A program made the translations under genes and the position numbers. This document shows positions 1 to 9,423 of a DNA stretch of 64,000 nt, piece by piece. The stretch is taken from NCBI RefSeq assembly GCF_016920785.2, contig NW_024609846.1, positions 78,315,816 to 78,379,815 on the forward strand. The letters are read 5' to 3'. This DNA is from Ixodes scapularis (Eukaryota > Arthropoda > Arachnida > Ixodida > Ixodidae). Under the pieces are notes generated by a model. The model was not told where the DNA came from. It worked only from the letters and a program-made list of their open reading frames with translations, and ran no database searches. Position 1 is the first letter of the stretch; every line of letters starts with the position of its first letter.

Positions 1-622
1 GTGGTTTGCGAGGACTCGGATCGTGGGTGACGTCGCTTGGGGTTCCTCCGCTGGTGGAGCAGGTTTTGTAGCGTCAGCTGGTTTGTTCCGAGGTCGATGA
101 CGGCGCCATACTCGCAGAGAAAGTCCATTCCGAGGATAACGTCCCTCGAACAGTCTTGCGGAATGACGAACTTGACAGGGCACATTTCACCGTGGATCTC
201 GACGCGAGCAGTGCATCTCCCGACTGGTGTAATGAGATGTCCCTTGGCGGTTCGTATTTGGGGTCCATCCCACGGCGTCATGACTTTTCGAAGGCGGCGG
301 GAGAGCCTCCCACTCAAGACTGAGTAGTCTGCTCCGGTGTCCACGAGTGCCGATGCGTCGTGGCCGTCGATGACGACGTTAAGGTTGTTGGACACCGTTG
401 CAGGCACGTCGTCGCGATGCGTCGCGTCGGGAGAGTGGGAGCGCTCCGGCGTTGTTGGAGGCTCTTTACTCGGGTGGTCTTCGGCAACGGCACCTCCAGG
501 CGTTGCCGCACTTAGTTTTCCCGACGAGATAGGGGGGACAGGCTGTCACGGCGCCACCGACGGAAAGGCGACGCGGAACGTCGGGGGGTGGAGAACGGGA
601 ACCTCGTGGTGCGGTGGGCGCA
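1..622 (-). CDS. Ty3/Gypsy pol, N-terminal part with retropepsin (partial)
   Basis: The minus-strand frame is open from about 622 to the left edge of the window. It carries an aspartic protease signature, LVDTGADYSVLSG, at about 349-311 and the second protease motif, DVILGMDFL, at about 140-114. A basic, proline-containing linker (QRRNPKRRHPR) follows towards the edge. The order and spacing fit the protease that opens the pol polyprotein of Ty3/Gypsy LTR retrotransposons, where it cleaves the Gag-Pol precursor. Reverse transcriptase, RNase H and integrase would lie to the left, outside the window. The gag fragment upstream is in another frame, as expected for frameshifted Gag-Pol, although decay cannot be excluded. 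No start codon is expected. Protease identity is well supported by both motifs; the exact family is not determined. Confidence 0.8.
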
Positions 623-624
623 GG

Positions 625-1236
625 TCACGGAGGGCGACGGAGGTATTCCTCGATGTCCCTTGGTCGTTCTCCAAAACTAAGTCGACGGTCGTTTGGAGCG
701 AATCCTCGCAGGCCGAGCTGGCGGTAGGGGCACCTCCGGTAAACGTGGTCAACCTCCCCGCAGTGGAAGCACACCGGGCGTCCGTCATCCGTGCGCCACA
801 CGTCGGTCTTTCGGAGTCCATGCTGCTCTTGGCGCGGCGCGTACTGCGGCGAAGAGACTTCTCGTCGGGGTGCAGCTGGGTACTGCCGAGCAATAGGAGG
901 CTGCGGACGACGAACAACGGCGGCATAGGTCACAGCTGGTGGTTCCGGTGCGGCGTCGGCGAGAACGTCTGGCTGGAGCGCTTGCTGGACCTCTTCTCGA
1001 ACAATCTCGGCGATCGAGAGTGAAGCTGGACGTTCGGTGGCAGGTATCAGCTTCTTCAGTTCTTCACGGACGATGTCCCGGACTATTTCTCGGATCCCCG
1101 GAATATTGGGGCTGAGGGCGCAGCTTGACGGCGTCGGTGCAGCGACGGCAGGAGCTCGATGGAAGTGAGCGGCCCGTGCTTGCAGGGCCCGTTCAATGTT
1201 GGTCGCCTCTGTTACATTGTTTATTACATTGTTTGT
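625..1236 (-). CDS. Ty3/Gypsy gag fragment with CCHC zinc knuckle
   Basis: The minus-strand frame is open from a stop at about 1237 down to the stop at 625. It contains a charged helical stretch rich in IREIVRDIV and IAEIVREEV motifs and a Pro/Gln/Arg-rich linker. It ends near a zinc knuckle, CFHCGEVDHVYRRC (C-X2-C-X4-H-X4-C), at about 766-725. This is the nucleocapsid end of a retrotransposon Gag, which packages element RNA. The matrix/capsid part and the 5' LTR are missing on the right, where AT-rich sequence replaces it, so this copy is 5'-truncated. The protease frame starts immediately after, in another frame. The only in-frame Met start (933) would give 102 aa; the reading frame itself is longer and is better viewed as an internal fragment. 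Confidence 0.8.
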   Translation of the reverse strand, partial: TNNVINNVTEATNIERALQARAAHFHRAPAVAAPTPSSCALSPNIPGIREIVRDIVREELKKLIPATERPASLSIAEIVREEVQQALQPDVLADAAPEPPAVTYAAVVRRPQPPIARQYPAAPRREVSSPQYAPRQEQHGLRKTDVWRTDDGRPVCFHCGEVDHVYRRCPYRQLGLRGFAPNDRRLSFGERPRDIEEYLRRPP

Positions 1237-1550
1237 TTATCTTGTTATGTAAAGACGGCGCAGTTTTTTTGATCATCATGATTCCCGGCTTTTTGAATAT
1301 TTTTTGCAAATAACTGATGTACCCCCAATTATCCCTGGGGCAATGCATACTATTTAAAAAAAAACACTATAGGAAAGTGGAAGAACATCATAAAAAAATT
1401 ATGTTAAAAGTACTTGTACATTACCTTGCAGGTAGATTGTATTTATAGTACTTCAAGGATATTGCGCCCGGGGTACTTACTAGTTTACTTAAAGTAATAC
1501 ATAACCTCTCATTTACTTTGTACTTTACTTCGGGTACTTTTTAAATGTGC
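1237..1550. repeat. AT-rich stretch with AAGTAACTT-like repeats
   Basis: No coding signal. The stretch holds several degenerate AAGTACTT/AAAGTAAT motifs of the kind seen again at 2800-2965 and 14105-14290. Such motifs are typical of subterminal repeats of DNA transposons. No clean terminal inverted repeat pair could be assigned. Confidence 0.35.
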
Positions 1551-1552
1551 TT

Positions 1553-1735
1553 TACCCATGGGCGTACCAACCGGGGGGGCAAGGGGGTCACTTGCCCCCC
1601 CAGTTCTCAGAGTGGGGGGGCAAGGCATGCGTTTTGCCCCCCCCCTGAAACGGCCGCCACTGGGCAGAGCAGACACAGGCCGGCGGCGCCCAAGGAATAC
1701 CAAGGGCACTGCCCCCCGACCCGCGCGGGCATATT
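1553..1735. repeat. G/C-homopolymer dispersed repeat (GGCGTACCAAC family)
   Basis: Starts with GGGCGTACCAACCGGGG, followed by runs of G and C. The reverse complement of the same end occurs at 5635-5660 and 57530-57570 (GTACGCCACTG preceded by CCCCCC). Three copies of one family therefore sit in this window. Apparent ORFs here are low-complexity artefacts. Confidence 0.6.
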
Positions 1736-1739
1736 TTTA

Positions 1740-1930
1740 ACGCGCAGGCGATACAAACCCTAGCAACGGTGCTCACGCACGCCGTATTGGCTGGTTTGTG
1801 GAGCCTTGCCCCACGAACAAGGCTACACGGTAACCTAACGGAATCCATCCGCGAGACGTGGGCCGGACGGGCCGTCCAGTCCAGGACGTAGGCCCTTACA
1901 CAAAATAAAGTTTTGCTTGCTTGCTTGGAG
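1740..1930 (+). repeat. Possible LINE 3' end with (GCTT)n tail
   Basis: A short readable frame (about 1788-1890) ends in TAG. It is followed by AATAAAG and a TTGCTTGCTTGC tail at about 1904-1927. A stop, AATAAA and a short tandem tail is the usual 3' end of a non-LTR retrotransposon. The coding part is too short to identify the clade. Confidence 0.4.
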
Positions 1931-1983
1931 ATAGGCGCTGCCGCCGTCAACATAGGCAGCGGATGCAATGCGAGTTTCCGAAG

Positions 1984-2165
1984 AGGTAGCGTAACTTAAT
2001 GGTGAGATGTCTGCCTCATACGTGTCAGACCCGGGTTCTATTTATGGTGTGGGCCGGCTTACTTCTTTTTATTTTTTTTTTCTCGAACATTTTGTTTTGT
2101 CGAGGCATTTGGCGATATTTACATTTCTTTTTTACCATTAACACTAAAAAAACGAATGTTGTTGA
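1984..2165 (+). repeat. tRNA-derived SINE-like sequence
   Basis: About 1988-2045 has an A-box-like TAGCGTAACTTAATGG and a degenerate B box, GGTTCTATTT. A T-rich body follows. The layout (tRNA-like head, then T-rich body) matches the better preserved minus-strand copy near 53.8 kb. It does not fold as a functional tRNA. Confidence 0.4.
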
Positions 2166-2800
2166 CGAAACATCGCTAAACTAAATCGTATCGACTCTAT
2201 TTACGGAAGTGCATGGGGGGCAGCGGGGCTTGGGTTGCCGACCGGACGCCGCAAAGCGGCGTGTACGGGGGGTGGGGGGGCTAGGTGGGTTAATAGATTT
2301 GTAATTAGCAGCCGCACACCGTCACCGCGAAGCGGCGTGAACGCAGGCGCGGGGGTGGGTTAACGCGCTTCGAGTGATACACGAGCAGCCCATCCGCCGT
2401 GAGCGTCGTTGTTAGGGGTTCTATCGCCTGCACCGTAAAAGGAGCAGTGTGTGCACCTCCTGTAGTGGGCAAGAATTCCTACATTGGAGGAAAGCGGGGA
2501 CAAGCCCTTTCTTCAAATGCGTGAAGTCTCCTTGAGCTTCGGAATACAAAGAAACGCCACTATTCGGAGCTAATCCCACAGTTACTCGACCTCTCTTGCG
2601 TCGTGTCTGTTCGCTCCCCGCGCCTCGTAGCAGTGTTGTTGCAGTGGGGGGGGGCTCGTTAAAATTTTGGGGTTTTTTGGACTATCTAAATCACTTTCTT
2701 CCTTCCCATCCCCCCCTTTTCTACTCCGCATGCTTCCCCCTCTGCAAATATCAGCTGACCTTCCGACATCTTTTCTGTGTAGATAGGCAAAACAACCACT
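2166..2800. other. Non-genic stretch, GC-rich then AT-rich
   Basis: No gene is visible. At 2200-2400 there are two imperfect copies of a segment holding CGCGAAGCGGCGTG / CGCAAAGCGGCGTG, followed by unique-looking sequence. The ORF at 2596-2802 has no recognisable domain. Confidence 0.4.
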
Positions 2801-2970
2801 AAAATTAGAAAGTAATTTGTAATTTGAGTGGAAGTCACTCGGAAAAGTAGTTAAAGTAAACTACGAATTACTAGAATATAAATGTAATTAAAAGTTACTA
2901 AACTACCCAGAAAAGTAGTTAAACTACAGTAACTTGAGTAAAGTAGTTGAACTACGTACAAGTCTGGCCC
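2800..2970. repeat. AAAGTAGTTAAACTAC subterminal-type repeats
   Basis: Several tandem and inverted copies of AAAAGTAGTTAAACTAC-like motifs. Their style matches 1330-1530, so both may be ends of one decayed DNA element, but no exact TIR pair or duplication could be assigned. Confidence 0.4.
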
Positions 2971-2999
2971 GGCAGGCGCTCTGCGTAAGGGTTTTCACC

Positions 3000-5010
3000 T
3001 ATCTGCCTAGCCCCGCACACCATCACATGGGCCAAGAAAGGTGTAGTTTTACTGCAGAGGAGAAATCAGCAGGGTCCAAGATGGTGACAATGGAGGATGG
3101 GGGACTGTTCCAGTGGCTGATGGCTTGAGAAAGGAATGACCAATTGAAAGCGTTAGTAGAGTCAGAAATGTGCTTGATGGTGCAGACGTTGTTGAGGCGA
3201 GAAGATGTTCGGTCGGGGGGTAATAACAAAGTGGTTTTGAGGTCGGGAATGTGGTAGTAGATTTTGTGAATAAAGCACAGCTGAGAGACTTTTCTGCGAA
3301 GCTGCAAAGAGGACATGGTTAGTTCAGTTTTTAGCGCTGAGACACTGAAAAAAAAAGTCATAAGTGGATGAAATGAAGCGAGCAGCTCTGTTCTGAACTG
3401 CCTCTACAGGGTATTGATGAGGTACAGTCGATGGGTATTCCAGATGGTTGAAGCATATTCTATTTTTGGTCTGACGTACGTGTCCAAGGTTAGCTTACGA
3501 ACAAAGGGTGGAGCCCTTTTTAAGTTACGTCTGCTTAGTCCAAGAGTTCCAGATGAATCGGCAGTAATGACTTCAATGTGGTTATTTTAGGGAAGGTCAG
3601 ATGTTAGTCTTACACCAAGGTATTTATACACAGTAGCGGTCTCAATCAGATCGGAGTACAAGAAGTAATTAAATGACAGTGTTTGTTTTTTTTCTTGGTG
3701 AAGTGGATTAGTTTGCGTTTATACTTGTTTAATGACATAATCCACTCTTTGCACCAATTGTTAATTTTCTCTAGATCTTCCTGAAGCTGGTTATTATTTT
3801 GCACACAAGTTACTTTGTTATGGATGACGCAGTCGTCGGCGAAAAAGTGGTTTTTTGAAGAAATCCCAATGGGGATGTCATTAATAAATATTAAAAAGAG
3901 TAAGGGCCCAAGTACGAACCCCAGGGGAACACCAGGAGATACATTTATTAAGGAAGATTCATGATCATCATGGACGTGACCTGTACACGGGAAAAAGGAA
4001 AGTCACGAATCTATGCAAACGGTTATTTGGTCGAGGCAAAAAGATGATAGCTTAGAAAGAAGGCGTTGATAAAAAACACGGCCGAATGCTTTGGAAAAAA
4101 ACTGCGTCAGTTTTTTCATTTCAAGGTTCAAGGTTCAAGGTTAGTGTGCAAGTCATGGATGAAGTCGCAGAGTTGTGTTTCGCAGGAAAGTACAGTCTCC
4201 GGCGATATGAAAGACCCACTGGGAGCGCGTGGCCGAGGCGGTGGCTGGTGGGGGCGCTGCGAGCGCTCCGGGCAGTTCCATTCTGCTTCGAGGGGAGGAC
4301 GCTCATTCGGCACTCGGCACAAACTGATAAGCGCGTTTCGCTTTATCTGAGCCCGAGTGAGCGTCCTCCCCTCGAAGCAGAATGGAATTGCCCGGAGGGC
4401 TCGCAGCGCCCCCGCCAGCCACCGCCTCGGCCACGCGCTCCCAGTGGGTCTTTCATATTGCCGGAGAGTGTACCTTTTTGAAAACCGTGCTGCTGTTTAA
4501 AGAAAAGAAATGGGATGATAGGTGCCTCATGATATTGGGGTAGAGGATATGCTCAAGTAGTTTGCAAGAAATTGAAGTCAATGAATTAGGGCGATAATTA
4601 GATGCGGAAGAGCGGCTGCCCTGTTTAAAGACTGGGAATTACCCTTCCCACCTTTTGGTCAGATGGAAGGCACCTTTGAGATAAGGACTGAATAAAGATA
4701 AGTTTTAAATACTCACTCGAAATAACACTGGTGTTTCTTTTAAATTTTAGAGTTGATGTTATCGGTTCCAGCGGACGAAGTAAGTTTTAGTTTATCAATC
4801 AATGTTATAATACCGGCGGAGTTAACGTTAATGAGATGCATGCGCTCGTAAAGCTCTTCAGGGAGAGTGGGGACGGAGTCCAAGCACTCGTTAGTAAACA
4901 CTGATGAAAAATATTCGTTAAACACAGAACTATCATGGTCGACGTTGCACATCCGACCATTCCTAACTCTCCCCATCTTCCTAAACGTCCGTGTGTGTCC
5001 GAACACCAGA
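3000..5010 (-). mobile_element. Decayed non-LTR retrotransposon (CR1/L2-like LINE) reverse transcriptase
   Basis: Read on the minus strand, pieces of a reverse transcriptase appear in order. The entry segment (5006-4740) has FNEYFSSVFTNE and SAGTDNINSKI. The QHGFQKG / CETQLCDFIHDL block lies at about 4500-4120, split by an inserted MITE. Near 3930-3690 comes a degenerate GVPQGSVLGP block (read as GVPLGFVLGP), then LFLIFINDIPIG, the catalytic FADD box and a lysine-rich thumb. The C-terminal end (3361-3023) has ISHWNSPPSSIV. Frameshifts and stops break the frame, so this copy is dead. The order of blocks is that of CR1/L2/Jockey-type LINEs. The element would have copied its RNA at the target site. 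Confidence 0.8.
4193..4471. mobile_element. Palindromic Tc1/mariner-type MITE inserted in the LINE
   Basis: A 279-bp near-perfect palindrome whose arms exceed 100 bp (from CAGTCTCCGGCGATATG on the left to CATATTGCCGGAGAGTG on the right). The short centre is itself partly palindromic (GATAAGCG / CGCTTTATC). TA dinucleotides flank it at 4191-4192 and 4472-4473. It interrupts the LINE frame between GFQKG and SCETQLCDFIHDL, which proves that it is an insertion. TA duplication with long TIRs is the hallmark of Tc1/mariner MITEs. Confidence 0.85.
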
Positions 5011-5350
5011 AACCGGAATTTTAAAGGTTAAAAACGGCACGTTGCTAATATGGAACGCGCACTTTCATGCAAAGCTGACGTCAAGTGACTCAAATCGAAA
5101 AACATGCATATTTACAATATTGTTATCTCTTCTGGTGAAGGCTCAGCAACCGTTGCATCCGTTTTCGCGCACGAAACGGCGACTACCAGAGAAAGTAAGA
5201 ACGCAGTGATTGCCTTTATTTTAACAATGTAAACACACTTGCAGGCGTGCGCTGATGAAGCCTCAAAATCAAAGCTCTCGTAGTGTGATTCGTGACTGTG
5301 CCGGCTACTACCCAACCTCGTTGTCACGCCACTTTCTGGAAGCATACACC
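4930..5350. repeat. Dispersed repeat, inverted relative to 58.3-58.75 kb
   Basis: Over roughly 420 bp this segment is similar to the reverse complement of 58310-58740 (shared landmarks: GGTTGCTGAGCCTTC, GACGTCAAGTGA and the GGAGAGTTAGGAATG region). It overlaps the upstream end of the LINE reverse-transcriptase fragment, so it is probably the untranslated or ORF1 part of that LINE family. Confidence 0.6.
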
Positions 5351-6165
5351 AAAATTACAAGTAAACACACAAAAGCGACATCGATACAATTATCTTCTAG
5401 AATATCACCTTATTTAGTCATAACTCTTTCAATAGGCACTACAAGTTGTATTTATTTTAAGAAGAAGAAGCAAAATTTGTTTCGTGAGAAAAAACAAAAT
5501 ATCAATGTTAAGTCTGGTAACGTTGTAATTTTGCCGAATCATTGCCAAATCTTTAGAAAAGTTGGACAAAAGTTGCGCCGAATTTTCGATTTAGGGGGGG
5601 GGGGGGGGGGGGGAGAGGGTCTGGTTTGCCCCCCCACTCAAAAACAAGTTGGTACGCCACTGGCTTTACCCAACGCTGTCAATTCCACACGGATACAGTG
5701 AACTAGAGGGAGGGTGCGGATTATTTTATCCTGGCTGTTTATCTTGCATATAGCCGTCGCTACTAAACGAAACTACTAAAAAGACAAAACAATGTGATTA
5801 TCCTCTCACTCTTTCTTGCGAAAAGAGACCTCTGAAGTTCCGACAAGCCCTGTCTGATATGAAAGATACAATCTTCACAGTTTTCCACGAACCACCCCAC
5901 GGCAAAAGTTTTAATTGGCTTGCATCCAATTCGATCGAAGACAAGAGTAGCTGACATGCCTCCCGCTTGCATAGTGCCTAGCGAGCTAAGTGAACTCCTC
6001 TTGTGCCCAAAATATATAGGGCACCAGCCTGCAAATGCCGTCCTAAAAAAAAGAAAAAAATACTACGTACGTTTGGTGCGTTTCCTGACAAAACATATTC
6101 GGCGACTTCCCTCGTACTTTTTCTTCACATTGCACTAATGCATCTATGGGTGCCTACACACGTTA
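5351..6165. other. Non-genic stretch with G-run repeat
   Basis: No gene is visible. A poly-G tract (about 5594-5613) followed by a GTACGCCACTG end belongs to the GGCGTACCAAC repeat family. The remainder is AT-rich with no recognisable domain. Confidence 0.4.
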
Positions 6166-6400
6166 GTGCATACAAGTGGTGCTTATGCGTATGCATGTAT
6201 GTATGTATGTATCAGTGCATACGTGTATATGAATGTGTGCGCATTTATATATGTTTTCACTTGTATGTGTGCAAGGTTGTATATGTGCATGTTTAAGTAT
6301 TTATGCATATGTATATTTATGTATGCATGTGCGTATTCGTGCTATGTGCATGTGTTTGTGCACGTGTAGGCCTATAGTATATGCGTGCAAGGTAAGTTCG
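6166..6400. repeat. Alternating purine-pyrimidine ATGTATGT/TGCATA-rich tract
   Basis: Degenerate (ATGT)n and TATGTGTGCA-type repeats. The overlapping Tyr/Cys/Met-rich ORFs in all three frames are artefacts of this tract. Confidence 0.6.
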
Positions 6401-6479
6401 TACACAATAATCAACCCTTATATAAGTACTATTCCCATTAATAAAACAGACTGGTCATTATTTTGCGAGTATTGATCAA

Positions 6480-6483
<4 letters not shown>

Positions 6484-6567
<84 letters not shown>
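6484..6567. repeat. (TA)n microsatellite, hAT target site
   Basis: Uninterrupted TA repeat of about 84 bp. It ends exactly where the hAT-type terminus CAGTCTGTCGAACC begins, and TA repeats resume after the other terminus at 9038. Confidence 0.9.
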
Positions 6568-6570
<3 letters not shown>

Positions 6571-7791
6571 TCTGTCGAACCCAAAAAAATACGGGTTCGG
6601 TTACGGTTCAGGTTCAGGTAAATTTATTTTGGTCCGGTTCAGTTCCGGTTTGATTAATTCGATCCGCGAACCGGTTCGCGAACCGGTTCGGGGCGCTGAA
6701 CCGGTTCGCGAACCGGTTCGGAAATTATAAATGACAAATTGCAACATCAAAATAAATTACAAAAAAAACATCTGAAATCAGCACATACGAAACGGGATAC
6801 ATCGTAGTGTAAGGCTCAGGGATTTCTACCAGGAATGGTTTCTTTATGTGCACTCAAAGGTTACCTCACCGACGTTTACGCATTCGGACTTCATCTAATT
6901 GGGTCCGACGCAGTAGCTGTAAAATCCGCGACCTCCTTACAAACCCACTTACAAGTAGAACTCGCTAACTATCCCGCCACCTCGGCGTGTAAGCAATTGA
7001 AGGAACAGTGGGAAGAAAATACAGCTTTCTTTATTTGAACTCGCCTTCGGTAACTCAAATTAGACCCTTAAAGAAGTTTTCATTAAACAAGATACGAAAT
7101 ATGAAAAACACTTTACCGAACGCAACGCCAGAAGGACGTAATAGGATAAATATTAAAATAGAAGAGTTCGCTGTCTCACAAATATGTTAGCTTCTAAGTG
7201 CCTATACGAAACCGGATGCATTTTAAGGTGTGTATTTTCCGGTTTTAACCGAAAAACACCGAAAAACATCCGTCGGTGACGAAAATAAAAAATCGGTTAA
7301 AACCGAAAAACACCGGTGGTTGGATATTTTCGCCCCGGTTGAAACCGAAAAACACCGGTTGTTGCACGTTTCCGACCTAGCGAAACCCTTTTCCCGTAGA
7401 AGTTCGTCAAACGTGTTATCTCTCCTGCATTCTTCCATTGTCCGCCCTCCTCTCTGGGAGTCAAAAGCGTCTAGTGAACGCAGTGGAAGCTAAGCTCTCA
7501 CAATCCTTTCCCCCCTTGTGTCGCCTATGGCCCCCTTTTGTGGAAATATTAACGCAGTGGAGGGTACGCTCTCACGTGCCCTTTCCCCATTGTGTCTGGC
7601 CAAGTAATGTCGGTGCAAGCCATGTATTCAGAGGTTGCTGTGGTTCCTGGAAGACACTGCCAACATCCGTGTCGTCGTACAGGGCTACTGACCTTTCAGA
7701 ACTGAGATGCGTTCCTTGTTATCTGTTCAGTTTCCATGGACTTTTGGGGAAACGGAAAAGGGGTTTTGTTGGCGGGGGTGTTTTTCGGCTG

Positions 7792-7801
7792 TATATAAAA
7801 G
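7792..7801 (+). promoter_or_regulatory. TATA box inside the nested element
   Basis: TATATAAAAG is a strong core-promoter match. It lies about 118 bp upstream of the 52-codon ORF and about 510 bp upstream of an AATAAA at 8309-8314. Confidence 0.55.
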
Positions 7802-7918
7802 GACCGTCTGTAAAAAAATTTGCAGACGTGTTTGAGAAGGCGAGTCCGTCCCGCGCTTCCCTTCGTCGTCACGCGGAGTAGAAGGCCACCAGGATGAGAA
7901 GTAAGCGGAAAGCTCAAG

Positions 7919-8077
7919 ATGGACTACGCTACAGATTTTATAGATGAATCGTCGTTCTGGTTCCCCGTGCCAATTGATAATCCGTGCATAAACGTGGAGC
8001 TGCCAGAGGGATTTGTGCCTTATGAAAGTATCTATCGGCTGGTCCTCCGAGACGAGAGCTATAGCTTAGTGACCTAG
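7919..8077 (+). CDS. Small ORF of unknown function (52 aa) in the nested element
   Basis: The ORF opens MDYATDFIDESS and closes RLVLRDESYSLVT. It is acidic, with aromatic residues (FWFPVPIDNP), and is not low complexity, so it reads like real protein rather than chance frame. A TATA box lies upstream and AATAAA downstream at 8309-8314. Against it: an upstream ATG at about 7894 opens an overlapping short frame, and no homologue is recognised. It could be the remnant N-terminus of a transposase or a host exon carried by the element. The hAT dimerisation relic starts 36 bp downstream in another frame. Function is not assigned. Confidence 0.35.
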   Translation: MDYATDFIDESSFWFPVPIDNPCINVELPEGFVPYESIYRLVLRDESYSLVT

Positions 8078-8112
8078 AATCAGAGTTTCTTTGTTACCGC
8101 CATTATGCTGTG

Positions 8113-8300
8113 ACTAGCACCGTTGATCCAGTGTTATTTTGGAAACTTCATTTACCTGACTGGCCACTACTGTCCCAAGCCTCGCTGGACATTTTGGGAT
8201 TTCCTGTGTCGAGCGTGCTGCCATGACGGATGCAAGCTTCTCGAAGTATGCTTGCATCTACCAAGTGAGAGAAACATATGTTTTCTCGAGAAGTGTGTGA
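8113..8300 (+). pseudogene. hAT transposase C-terminal dimerisation-domain relic
   Basis: The frame from 8113 reads FWKLHLPDWPLLSQASLDIL and then GFPVSSVLP, followed by TGA at 8224. A shift at that point continues as DASFSKYACIYQ. The pattern W..P.L...A...L..P.SS.....FS is the hAT C-terminal (hATC) dimerisation signature, here split by one stop/frameshift with the usual ER pair lost. It is a dead transposase fragment. Confidence 0.55.
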
Positions 8301-8308
8301 AATCTGTG

Positions 8309-8314
8309 AATAAA
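8309..8314 (+). other. Poly(A) signal inside the nested element
   Basis: AATAAA, downstream of the 52-aa ORF and the hATC relic; it would terminate a transcript begun at the TATA box at 7792. Confidence 0.45.
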
Positions 8315-9423
8315 ATTGGAACTCTCTGTCTATGATCAATCGCATTTTTTCCACCGATAATCACCGATTTTAGCCTCGTCGTGAGGCGTTCCACCGAAAT
8401 ACACCGGTGTTTCGAAAATAAATAAACACCGAAAAACATTCGTCGATTTTTCTCACAAATAAACACCGGAAAGTACACACCTTAATTATTATCAAACTCC
8501 ACAGCCTTCTCTTTTCTCATTCCGATGGAAGCAAGCTTCAAGAACTCGCGCGTTCTAGAAACGTGTTATGAAATGAGCACACAGCAGCATTTAGGATTTA
8601 CGAGATTGTAGGAAAATAAAATCCCGTGACGTGATTTTTTTTTTTTTTTTTGCACATCTTTTTAATTATTTTTCTTCCGTGCAAGCCGCGACCAGCGCAA
8701 TACTGGTTCTTATGTCAAGATGCATGGATGCAGCGTTTGTCAAGATTCATGGACGCAGCGTTTATATTCCTAAGACTGAGTGGAGAAGAAAAATATGTAA
8801 GCAAAATGTGTGTCAGTTGATGGCACTTAAAAACAAATGGCATTGATAGCACATTCATTGTCAACAGCGCGTGGCCGAACCGTTTTGACATGAGCCGGTA
8901 ACCGTTTTTTTCCGGTTCAGTTCCGGTTCGGGTTCATCGCGATAACAATATAACGGTTCGGGTTCGGGTTCAGTTCCGGAAAAAATACCGGTTCGGTTCC
9001 GGTTTTCGGTTCGGTTCGGTTCCGGTTCGACACCCTGATATATATATATATGTGTGTGTGTGTGTTCATTAAAACAGTTTATAAACTATAATATACATCT
9101 GGCTTCTCTAAAAACGTTAATGGCCCCGGGAAAAAAAACGCTTGCGGATTAGAATGCCTGTTTAAACTTTGCTAAACTTAATACGTAGCTTCTCCAAATA
9201 CTAGGGAAATTAATAGAACTTACCAGGAAACATCGGCGTCTCAGTCAGAAAAACTCGGAAGAAAGCAACGTGTCAAAGTGTCTCTTCGGGATATTCAAAT
9301 TTTGAGTTATTTCTAGAGATTTCAGCCATACAGTCACTGGCAGAATGAACACGGCAGGGCGAGTCTTTCGTACGCCCGGCCACTAGCGCGCGCTTGCGGG
9401 GCACGACACGACGAAACGTCGTC

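Larger units (their letters stand above)
7227..8482. mobile_element. TTAA-flanked element with inverted termini, nested in the hAT
   Basis: Termini read GGTGTGTATTTTCCGG on the left and CCGGAAAGTACACACC on the right, each flanked by TTAA (7223-7226 and 8483-8486). Subterminal regions hold repeated ACCGAAAAACACCGG motifs. TTAA duplication suggests piggyBac-type mobilisation, but the interior contains a hAT dimerisation relic. The TTAA could instead be part of a longer hAT-like TIR. Confidence 0.65.
6568..9037. mobile_element. hAT-type DNA transposon (about 2.47 kb, decayed)
   Basis: The left end reads CAGTCTGTCGAACC and the right end GGTTCGACACCCTG, an inverted pair in the CAG...CTG style of hAT elements. 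Subterminal regions (6590-6725 and 8870-9030) are packed with GGTTCGG/CCGGTTC repeats. Both ends abut ATATATAT, consistent with the 8-bp duplication of hAT, though inside a TA microsatellite this is not independent proof. The ORFs at 6835-7038 and 7008-7190 may be transposase relics but show no motif I recognise. A TTAA-flanked element lies inside at 7227-8482. Confidence 0.75.

Noticed and set aside
337..1023. 228-aa plus-strand ORF at the left edge
   Set aside because: Antisense to the gag/protease frames that carry the CCHC and DTGA motifs.
6003..6475. Cys/Tyr/Met-rich overlapping ORFs that look like small secreted peptides
   Set aside because: They are translations of a degenerate ATGT/TGCA repeat and occur in several frames at once.
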